Origin: Candidatus Bathyarchaeota archaeon
Lineage (GTDB): Archaea; Thermoproteota; Bathyarchaeia; 40CM-2-53-6
Length of the DNA stretch: 12,248 bases
Direction: 5' to 3'
Assembly (NCBI GenBank): GCA_005883695.1
Contig: VBBV01000035.1
Coordinates: forward strand, 1 to 12,248
Under the pieces are notes generated by a model. That model was not told the DNA's origin, searched no databases, and saw nothing but the letters and a program-made list of their open reading frames with translations. Position 1 is the first letter of the stretch. Every line of letters starts with the position of its first letter. Of the stretch, positions 7,115 through 12,006 are shown piece by piece. The translations under genes were made by a program, and so were the position numbers.

Positions 7115-7909
7115 TCATTTTCCTGAGAATCTGGGTTGGCGTTTTTCTAGAAAGGCTTTGACGGCTTCGAGATGGTCGCCGGTTCGCCCGGCTATGTCTT
7201 GGTTGTACGCCTCGTAATCGAGAGCTTCAGGCAGTTCGAGGCTTGTGACTCGGTTGACGATTCGCTTGGATAGTCCGAGTGCCTTGGTTGGGCCTGTTGC
7301 AAGCCGGTGGGCGAGCTCGTCCGTATGTTTGTCGAGTTCGGCGGCCGAGACGACTTTGTTGATGAGTCCGAGCTGTTCGGCTTCTTTGGCCGATATTGTT
7401 TTTCCGGTCATGATTAGTTCGAGGGCTCTTCCGGGGCCAACCATTCGGGTTAGGAAGTAGCTACTTCCAGAATCTGGTACCAAGCCTATTCCGATGAAGG
7501 CTTGTTTGAGGCCCGCCTCCTCTGAGGCTACTCGGATATCGCAGGCGAGGGCGAGGCTCGCACCGCTTCCTGCTGCTATACCGTTCAAACTGGCGATAAT
7601 TGGTTTCTCGATATTTCGGATGCGGGTTATGATTGGATGATACTTTTTCCGCAGATGATCTCCTAGTGAGGGATGTGCTCCTTCGCCGTAGCGCTCCTTT
7701 AGTCCTGCTACGTCTTCGCCGGCTGAGAAGGCTCTGCCTGCACCTGTTATGACGAGGCATCGGACTGTCTCGCTCTTCTCCGTGTCTTTGAGAGTTGCGA
7801 GTAGTTCTTCTCCCATCTTGTCGTTTATGGCGTTTAGCGCATTCGGCCGATTCAGGGTGATTTTGCTGATGTGGTCGTGTTCTTCGACGATGAGTGTTTC
7901 AGGTGCCAA
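7115..7909 (-). CDS. PaaG-like crotonase (enoyl-CoA isomerase type)
   Basis: This 264-residue crotonase-fold protein has the oxyanion-hole regions around FSAGEDV (61-67) and NGIAAGSGASLALACDIRVA (109-128). The two Glu residues needed for hydration are absent: their positions are Ser118 (GSGAS) and Phe138 (KQAF). Instead Asp146 occurs in GIGLVPDSG, the signature of PaaG-type isomerases that rearrange 1,2-epoxyphenylacetyl-CoA or shift double bonds. An isomerase role is therefore more likely than hydratase. It begins with TTG three bases after the hydratase stop (TAA TGC TTG), so the pair is translationally coupled. The next gene downstream is the di-iron enzyme, whose product such an isomerase would accept in a paa-like pathway. 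The substrate is inferred, not shown. Confidence 0.85.
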   Translation of the reverse strand: MAPETLIVEEHDHISKITLNRPNALNAINDKMGEELLATLKDTEKSETVRCLVITGAGRAFSAGEDVAGLKERYGEGAHPSLGDHLRKKYHPIITRIRNIEKPIIASLNGIAAGSGASLALACDIRVASEEAGLKQAFIGIGLVPDSGSSYFLTRMVGPGRALELIMTGKTISAKEAEQLGLINKVVSAAELDKHTDELAHRLATGPTKALGLSKRIVNRVTSLELPEALDYEAYNQDIAGRTGDHLEAVKAFLEKRQPRFSGK

Positions 7910-7912
7910 GCA

Positions 7913-8686
7913 TTATCGTCCTTTGAAGCTTGGAGGACGTTTTTCGGTGAAAGCTTTCATCCCCTCTTTCATGTCCTCGGTCGAGAACAGGAGGTAGAAG
8001 TTCTTCCTCTCAAACTGCAGTCCCTCTTCGAGGGGCGTGTCGAAGGCTTTCAGAACGGCTTCCTTGGCTAGACGAGTGGCTATGGGGGCTTTCTGGGCGA
8101 TTTGCATCGCAAGCTTTCGCGCTTCATCAAAATAGGCCTCCACCGGCACAATCCTGTTGACGAGCCCATGCTTCTCCATCTCTCTCGCGGTCACGGGTTG
8201 TCCAGTTAGAACCATTTCCATTGCCCGGTACTTTCCAATTGTTCTTGTGAGACGCTGGGTTCCACCTGCCCCGGGCATTATTCCAATGTTGATCTCAGGC
8301 TGGGCGAACCGTGCGGTCTCGGATGCTATGATGATGTCGCAGTTCATAGCTAGTTCGCAGCCGCCTCCATAGATGTAGCCGCTGACCGCTCCTATGATCG
8401 GCTTCGCGATCTTCTTTAGACGATCCCAGAGGGCGAACTTGTTCTCCTCGATCAACATGACAGGGGTCGCTTCGGCTAGTTCTTTGATGTCGGCTCCTGC
8501 AGAGAAAGCGTCGTCGCCGCCCGTCAGGACCGTTGCTTTGATCCTGTCGTCCTTATCGAAAGCCTCGAGGGCTTCCGCTGTTTCTCGTATGAGTTCGAAG
8601 TTGAGGGCGTTGAGGGCCTTCGGACGGTTTAATCGAATGATTCCGATTGGCGGCTCAGTCTCGACTAGTATGTGGGCGAAAGGCAA
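7913..8686 (-). CDS. Enoyl-CoA hydratase (crotonase family, both catalytic Glu present)
   Basis: The 257-residue protein is a textbook short-chain enoyl-CoA hydratase. The catalytic glutamates are E111 in GGGCELAMNCDI and E131 in AQPEINIG, 20 residues apart as in the rat enzyme, and PGAGGTQRLTR follows. It hydrates 2-enoyl-CoA to 3-hydroxyacyl-CoA, the step before the dehydrogenase encoded just upstream. The C-terminus KAFTEKRPPSFKGR is typical. The start is TTG at 8686; an excellent TATA box 32-37 bases upstream supports it and implies a leader of about 8 bases. Together with the dehydrogenase and thiolase it completes the core beta-oxidation steps apart from acyl-CoA dehydrogenase, which is not in the window. 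Confidence 0.93.
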   Translation of the reverse strand: MPFAHILVETEPPIGIIRLNRPKALNALNFELIRETAEALEAFDKDDRIKATVLTGGDDAFSAGADIKELAEATPVMLIEENKFALWDRLKKIAKPIIGAVSGYIYGGGCELAMNCDIIIASETARFAQPEINIGIMPGAGGTQRLTRTIGKYRAMEMVLTGQPVTAREMEKHGLVNRIVPVEAYFDEARKLAMQIAQKAPIATRLAKEAVLKAFDTPLEEGLQFERKNFYLLFSTEDMKEGMKAFTEKRPPSFKGR

Positions 8687-8717
8687 TCGTTATCGGTGGT
8701 GCGTGGTTTGTGTTCTG

Positions 8718-8723
8718 TATAAA
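8718..8723 (-). promoter_or_regulatory. TATA box of the enoyl-CoA hydratase gene
   Basis: On the - strand CCTAACACTTTATACAG places TTTATA centred about 34 bases before the TTG start, with an A-containing BRE-like element upstream. It would give a near-leaderless mRNA beginning near 8694. The same CTAAC...TTTATA arrangement precedes the tRNA-Trp gene. Confidence 0.6.
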
Positions 8724-8738
8724 GTGTTAGGATTTTTG

Positions 8739-9620
8739 TCAGCGTTTGGTCTGGAGGTACTCATAGTATCCTCCCTTGCTCGTCTTCTTTCGTGTAGGAT
8801 CGCCGAGGTATCCTTGTTGGACCATTTCCTTCAGAAGCTTAGGTGGTATCCATTTACTGTCACTCGTCGCCTTGTAGAGTGATTCTATGTTCCGGAGTCT
8901 AGTGTCCAGTCCGACGAAATCTGCCAGTTCGAAGGGTCCCATTGGATGGTTGTAGCCAAGTTTCATGCAAGTATCGATGTCCTGAAGGCTGGCAACGCCG
9001 TCCTCTAGTATCTTTGAGGCTTCCATGTAGAGCGTGAGTCCGAGGCGATTGGCGATGAAACCAGGCTCATCTTGGGCCATGACAGGCGTCTTGCCGATCT
9101 CGTGGACAATTCGGGACGCTCTCTCGATCGTATCCGGTGATGTTGATGCTCCTCGAATGATCTCGACGAGTTTTGTAACCTGGGCTGGGTTGAAGAAGTG
9201 CATGCCAAGGGCTCTATCTCTTTTTGAGATTTTTTGTGAGATCTTGTCGAGGCTCAATGTCGATGTGTTTGACGCTATTATCGCGGCTGGTGGTGCAGCG
9301 GATTCGATTCTCTGAAACAGGTTCTGTTTGAGCTGCAGATCTTCGAAGGCGGCTTCGATCACTAAATTCGAGTTTCTGCAGGCGTCGTTCAGCTTGGGAG
9401 TAGTCTTGATACTGGCTAGAGCCCTGCTTGCCTGATCCGGAGTCAGTTTTCCCTTTGAGACGGAGGCGTGAACTCCGTATGGTCCGTTTGCTATTTCGTC
9501 GATCCCTGTTTTCAGGGCTTGTTGATCCTCATCTGTGACCTCTACTTCGTGACCATGTTGGGCGAATACTTGTGCTATCTGTCGTCCCATCATGCCGAAT
9601 CCGACAATTGCGACCTTCGT
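8739..9620 (-). CDS. 3-hydroxyacyl-CoA dehydrogenase (start codon appears as ACG)
   Basis: This enzyme oxidises 3-hydroxyacyl-CoA to 3-ketoacyl-CoA with NAD. Read from 9620 it has 293 residues and starts KVAIVGFGMMGRQIA, a complete Rossmann GxGxxG. SNTS (117-120), the His141/Glu153 dyad in GMHFFNPAQVTKLVEII, Asn191 in PGFIANR and YNHPMGPFELADFVGLD (from 223) match the family, and spacings between Ser120, His141, Glu153 and Asn191 agree with the human enzyme. The first ATG in frame (9593) falls inside the nucleotide loop and would destroy it. No ATG, GTG or TTG exists between that point and the in-frame stop at 9680-9678. ACG at 9620-9618 sits exactly where MKVAIVG would begin. GGAGG (9651-9647) and the thioesterase stop 11 bases upstream suggest coupled translation. 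Either an ACG start or a T-to-C change is possible. Confidence 0.85.
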   Translation of the reverse strand, partial: TKVAIVGFGMMGRQIAQVFAQHGHEVEVTDEDQQALKTGIDEIANGPYGVHASVSKGKLTPDQASRALASIKTTPKLNDACRNSNLVIEAAFEDLQLKQNLFQRIESAAPPAAIIASNTSTLSLDKISQKISKRDRALGMHFFNPAQVTKLVEIIRGASTSPDTIERASRIVHEIGKTPVMAQDEPGFIANRLGLTLYMEASKILEDGVASLQDIDTCMKLGYNHPMGPFELADFVGLDTRLRNIESLYKATSDSKWIPPKLLKEMVQQGYLGDPTRKKTSKGGYYEYLQTKR

Positions 9621-9631
9621 TCTTGATCGAC

Positions 9632-10126
9632 CTAGGCCTTGCCCTTCCTCCTTCGATCTTGGAGAATCTTGAGACGTTCAGCTCTTCGCTGTTTTCCTTC
9701 TCTCCAACGTTTTTTTTCCTCAGGCGTCTCCGGGATGACGTCGGGGATTTCGATCGGCTGTCCGTTTTCGTCTATAGCAACGTAGGTGAGGTAGGATGAG
9801 CCAGTGTGTGTTATTCTGCCGGTCTTCAAGTCCTCAGCTTCTATTCGGACCCCAACTTCCATCGAAGTTGTTCCAGCGTAGTTAACGGAAGCTTTGAGGC
9901 TGAGAAGGTTTCCAACATAGACTGGGTGATAGAAGTCCATGCGGTCGATGCTTGCTGTGACTACAACGGTTCTCGCGTGTCGCAGGGCTGTGACTCCGGC
10001 CGCGACATCGACCAGTTTGAGTATTGTCCCGCCGTGGACGTTTCCCATCGGGTTCGCATCCACTGGCATCATCTGGCTGGAGAGAGTGGTCTTGGAGGTG
10101 CTTACCGGCTTTGACGGCCTGCTCAT
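9632..10126 (-). CDS. Hotdog-fold acyl-CoA thioesterase (YciA/BACH-like)
   Basis: The 164-residue protein follows the YciA/BACH pattern. It has DANPMGNVHGGTILKLVD at 23-40, where Asp40 is the likely catalytic residue. ASIDRMDFYHPVYVGNLLSL (58-77) follows, then GTTSMEVGVRIEAED and a strand ending YVAIDENGQPIEIP. A basic, probably helical C-terminal tail (RRAERLKILQDRRRKGK) is typical too. It hydrolyses acyl-CoA to free acid and CoA, releasing trapped CoA, as PaaI does in aromatic catabolism. It is the first gene of the - strand cluster and shares a 56-base divergent promoter region with the RpiB-like gene. Substrate length is not predictable from sequence alone. Confidence 0.88.
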   Translation of the reverse strand: MSRPSKPVSTSKTTLSSQMMPVDANPMGNVHGGTILKLVDVAAGVTALRHARTVVVTASIDRMDFYHPVYVGNLLSLKASVNYAGTTSMEVGVRIEAEDLKTGRITHTGSSYLTYVAIDENGQPIEIPDVIPETPEEKKRWREGKQRRAERLKILQDRRRKGKA

Positions 10127-10182
10127 ATTGCTCAGCCCATCGGGTGATCTAGGGGGACTTTAGCTTTCCCAGAACAAAACCT
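10127..10182. promoter_or_regulatory. Divergent promoter region between thioesterase and RpiB-like genes
   Basis: The 56-base gap has one AT-rich core, ACTTTAGCTTT (10157-10167). It lies about 20-25 bases before the ATG at 10183 and about 35 bases before the thioesterase ATG on the other strand, so it may serve both directions. No strong TATA consensus is seen. Confidence 0.3.
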
Positions 10183-10677
10183 ATGTTGAGGTATCATGTT
10201 CTCAATCGAGACTTGAAGCTCGCTGTTGGAAGCGACGAGAAGACCGTTCTAACAGATTTTGTTATCGAGGAGTTGAAGAGAAGAGGTCACGCTGTCACAC
10301 TCTCCGGTCCGCTGAAGGGCGAGGCGATGGGCTGGCCTGATGTGGGAGAGAAAGTCGGACTAGAGGTGAGCAATAGGAGAGCGGACCAAGGGATTCTATT
10401 CTGTTGGACCGGAACGGGCGTCACGATCGCTGCCAACAAGGTCCCAGGGGTCAGAGCCGCTTTATGCTGGGACGCGGAAACGGCCAAAGGCGCTCGCATG
10501 TGGGACGATGCTAATGTTCTGGCGATGAGTTTGAGGGCTACCTCGACAGCGGTGGCGAAGGAGATCTTAGACGCATGGTTTTCTAGCGGTCCCGTCAAGA
10601 CTGGGGTCGATGCGGAGCTCATCGAACGGGCAAGGAGACTCGATTCGAAATACCTCAACGCTCAGCAAACTCAATAA
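10183..10677 (+). CDS. RpiB/LacAB-family sugar-phosphate isomerase-like protein, atypical active site
   Basis: The 164-residue protein has the RpiB fold pattern: KLAVGSDEKTVLTDFVIEEL, then GILFCWTGTGVTIAANKVPG (70-89), RAALCWD (91-97) and ANVLAMSLRAT. Cys74 matches the catalytic Cys of E. coli RpiB. However, the usual CGTG reads CWTG, SDHAG reads SDEK, and the His of the HND(A/T)N motif that helps open the sugar ring is Trp107 (MWDDAN). Ribose-5-phosphate isomerase activity is therefore doubtful; another phosphosugar or sugar-acid substrate is possible. The first ATG is 10183; a TTG at 10213 would give the family-like start MKLAVGSD and is a real alternative. It is divergent from the acyl-CoA cluster, with no clear functional link. 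Confidence 0.85.
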   Translation: MLRYHVLNRDLKLAVGSDEKTVLTDFVIEELKRRGHAVTLSGPLKGEAMGWPDVGEKVGLEVSNRRADQGILFCWTGTGVTIAANKVPGVRAALCWDAETAKGARMWDDANVLAMSLRATSTAVAKEILDAWFSSGPVKTGVDAELIERARRLDSKYLNAQQTQ

Positions 10678-10812
10678 GCAGATCGAGAGGTGCCTAGGAT
10701 TCCGACCCTGTTTACAGTCTCGGTGCCGTAGGTTGGTAGCTCTGGCTTCATCATTTTGAGGCTCGACTGAATCGGTTTGTCACCCTGTTTTCCGTGGTCG
10801 GGTTTGGCTTGG

Positions 10813-10818
10813 CTATTA
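10813..10818 (+). promoter_or_regulatory. TATA-like element before the small zinc-ribbon gene
   Basis: CTATTATC around 10812-10819 lies about 35 bases before the ATG at 10851, giving a predicted leader near 10 bases. It favours that ATG over the in-frame GTG at 10794, which lies upstream of the element. Confidence 0.35.
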
Positions 10819-10850
10819 TCAGGAAGCTATGGGTCAATGGTAGGCTTCCC

Positions 10851-11123
10851 ATGTTGTCGCAACCTTCTGACCCGAATCATCCTTACTGCCGGTACTGCGA
10901 AGGGGCGACCTACCATGAATATGACCCATATTTCCACGCTTGGGTGTGCCAGACTTGCTTCGGGGGAATGATTCGAGCAGACAAGAAGGACCCGCTGACA
11001 GTTCTAAGGAATGAGCTGAATACTCTGGCTATGAAAATCGCGAAGGAGGGCTACACAGCGGCTGTAAAGGGAAAATTGAAAGAGGTCGCTGGGCAGCTTC
11101 AGAAACTTGCCGACCGTCCCTAG
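10851..11123 (+). CDS. Small zinc-ribbon protein of unknown function
   Basis: The 90-residue protein has two CxxC pairs, CRYC and CQTC, separated by about 16 residues (YHEYDPYFHAWVCQTC region), a likely structural zinc ribbon. After it, a charged helical C-terminal half (LRNELNTLAMKIAKEGYTAA, then KLKEVAGQLQKL) could be a coiled coil or helical hairpin. I do not recognise a named family. An in-frame GTG at 10794 would add 19 hydrophobic residues, but the TATA element and the position of the zinc ribbon favour ATG 10851. The gene is followed by hairpins and the convergent tRNA gene, so it is probably monocistronic. Zinc-ribbon plus helices could mean nucleic-acid or protein binding; this is a guess. 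Confidence 0.6.
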   Translation: MLSQPSDPNHPYCRYCEGATYHEYDPYFHAWVCQTCFGGMIRADKKDPLTVLRNELNTLAMKIAKEGYTAAVKGKLKEVAGQLQKLADRP

Positions 11124-11135
11124 TTGCCAACGCAG

Positions 11136-11147
11136 GATTAGCTAATC
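11136..11147. repeat. 12-bp perfect palindrome
   Basis: GATTAGCTAATC follows the zinc-ribbon stop by 12 bases. It resembles the palindrome at 11857-11870 in its GATTA/TAATC ends. It may be a protein-binding site or part of a terminator. Confidence 0.4.
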
Positions 11148-11192
11148 GTAGATTCTTGAGACAGCGAATATGCCTCTCAATCCGTGGAAGGC

Positions 11193-11217
11193 CTGTATCC
11201 CTCTTTCATAGATACAG
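11193..11217. terminator. Hairpin between the zinc-ribbon gene and the convergent tRNA
   Basis: CTGTATC (11193-11199) and GATACAG (11211-11217) form a perfect 7-bp stem with an 11-base loop. A second dyad, GATAATTTATC (11220-11230), follows at once. Lying between convergent units, the pair could end either transcript. No long T-run is present. Confidence 0.4.
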
Positions 11218-11289
11218 TTGATAATTTATCAGATGAAGAATTGCGGCAGGTGGAATAGTGGTGGGGCCGGTGGGATTCGAACCCACGAC

Positions 11290-11307
11290 ATCCGCCGAGT
11301 CTATCGT
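11290..11307 (-). other. Variable-loop intron of tRNA-Trp (18 nt) with BHB
   Basis: CCGT (11313-11310) pairs with GCGG (11295-11292), including one G-U pair. Bulges AGA and ATG flank it, and CGA/TCG closes a 5-base loop. Cutting in the bulges restores the classical variable loop AGGTC. The outer helix is weak because the site abuts the anticodon stem. Confidence 0.7.
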
Positions 11308-11315
11308 CTACGGGT

Positions 11316-11380
11316 ATCTTCACGCGCTCCCGAATTTCCTCATCCCTCGATATGGGTCGGTGCATATGTTTCCATTGATT
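11316..11380 (-). other. Canonical 37/38 intron of tRNA-Trp (65 nt)
   Basis: It follows G37 (11381) and ends before A38 (11315). The BHB is relaxed: CTCC of the anticodon loop faces GAAG (11321-11318) with one C-A mismatch, and the anticodon stem forms the outer helix. An inner hairpin ATATG/CATAT is visible. I could not find the box C/D motifs that many euryarchaeal tRNA-Trp introns carry. Confidence 0.7.
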
Positions 11381-11401
11381 CTGGAGCCCGTCGTCATTCC
11401 T

Positions 11402-11430
11402 TTCTAGGACCCAGCTCTCTGGTCGGGTCT
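11402..11430 (-). other. D-loop intron of tRNA-Trp (29 nt) with perfect BHB
   Basis: On the - strand the central 4-bp helix is CTAG (11436-11433) with CTAG (11407-11404). Bulges CCA and AAA flank it, and GACCC (11429-11425) pairs with GGGTC (11412-11408). Cutting between the second and third base of each bulge removes 11430-11402 and joins AGCC to AGGAA, a normal D loop with G18G19. Confidence 0.8.
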
Positions 11431-11507
11431 GGCTAGACTACGGCCCCGTGCTGTAACGAAGGCTCTGTGCAGTGCCCCACCGAAAGGCGGGTGTCGGAAA
11501 TTCTTGG

Positions 11508-11513
11508 TATAAA
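11508..11513 (-). promoter_or_regulatory. TATA box upstream of tRNA-Trp
   Basis: On the - strand CTAACCTTTATACC gives a good TATA/BRE pair. Transcription would start near 11485, leaving a leader of about 38 bases that can fold into CCCGCC/GGTGGG (11491-11476) with a TTTC loop. The G-U pair in that stem fits RNA made from this strand. Confidence 0.5.
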
Positions 11514-11543
11514 GGTTAGTCGAAAGACCAGCGAAGAATCGGC

Positions 11544-11822
11544 CTATTCTTCTTTCTGGGCGATGTATGTTCTTGTCTCAGGCACGTACCATCTTGTCGC
11601 CTCTCGGAAACGGTGCCAGAAGTCGTGGAATGTGGATAGGTCTCGTGATTCGACGAGGATCATGCCGTTGTAGGTCGTTCCCCAGATGTGGGCGTATTCT
11701 GCTACTATGGCGAGGTCTTTGGACAGTGTCTTCTTGAATCGTGCCCAGTCGGCTGTGGCTTTCTTCTTATCCGCTTCGGATAGGGGTCTTACCCGGTAGA
11801 AGATTAGGAAGGCGAATATCAG
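11544..11822 (-). CDS. Conserved-looking small protein without a canonical start codon
   Basis: This frame encodes about 92 residues: FAFLIFYRVRPLSEADKKKA, then helix-like ADWARFKKTLSKDLAIVAEY, AHIWGTTYNGMILVES, FHDFWHRFRE and WYVPETRTYIAQKEE before a TAG. Alternating strands and helices and the aromatic-rich second half suggest a compact ferredoxin-like alpha/beta protein, perhaps a dimeric alpha/beta barrel, but I cannot name the family. The frame is open back to a TAA at 11864-11862, with no ATG, GTG or TTG before internal Met. The given start is a CTG, 8 bases after AAGGTG (11836-11831); ATA at 11819 is the alternative. A 14-bp palindrome lies just upstream. The composition strongly argues for a real gene; the start is unresolved. 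Confidence 0.6.
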   Translation of the reverse strand: MIFAFLIFYRVRPLSEADKKKATADWARFKKTLSKDLAIVAEYAHIWGTTYNGMILVESRDLSTFHDFWHRFREATRWYVPETRTYIAQKEE

Positions 11823-11856
11823 GCAGGGTGCACCTTGCTCGGGCGCTGTGCCGGGT

Positions 11857-11870
11857 CTAGATTAATCTAG
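11857..11870. promoter_or_regulatory. 14-bp perfect palindrome, possible operator/promoter
   Basis: CTAGATTAATCTAG is its own reverse complement. It lies about 35 bases before the presumed start of the gene on the - strand and in the gap shared with the divergent PQQ-repeat gene. The ATTAAT core could act as a TATA element or a repressor site. Confidence 0.35.
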
Positions 11871-12006
11871 TTTTCGGCTTAGCTCCCGGGATCTGAGGCA
11901 TACCTGCGGTTTTGGAAGCGTGGGTTACATGTCTCTTTAGTCATGGACTCCACGAATTCTTCCATGGAGAAGAGTGCTAGACCAGACGTTGTTGTAGGGG
12001 TTTCGC

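Larger units (their letters stand above)
11259..11447 (-). tRNA. tRNA-Trp (CCA anticodon) with three introns
   Basis: The acceptor arms GGGGCCG (11447-11441) and CGGCCCC (11269-11263) pair fully, with A73 at 11262 and an encoded CCA at 11261-11259. The T arm is GTGGG-TTCGAAT-CCCAC. The anticodon arm is ACGGG-CTCCAGA-CCCGT with anticodon CCA at 11384-11382. Exons are 11447-11431, 11401-11381, 11315-11308 and 11289-11259. Joined, they give 74 nt plus CCA with U8-A14, G15-C48, G18G19 and variable loop AGGTC all in place, a normal archaeal tRNA-Trp. Introns lie in the D loop, at 37/38 and in the variable loop. A D-stem U13-U22 mismatch is the only oddity of the mature form. Splice sites are inferred from structure, not experiment. 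Confidence 0.9.

Noticed and set aside
11316..11380. Box C/D guide RNA inside the tRNA-Trp intron
   Set aside because: GGATGAG is only loosely like a C box and no CTGA D box follows, so the guide function known in Euryarchaeota is not supported.
11218..11436. Open + strand frame across the tRNA region
   Set aside because: It is the antisense of the tRNA-Trp gene and its introns; the tRNA folding is far stronger evidence.
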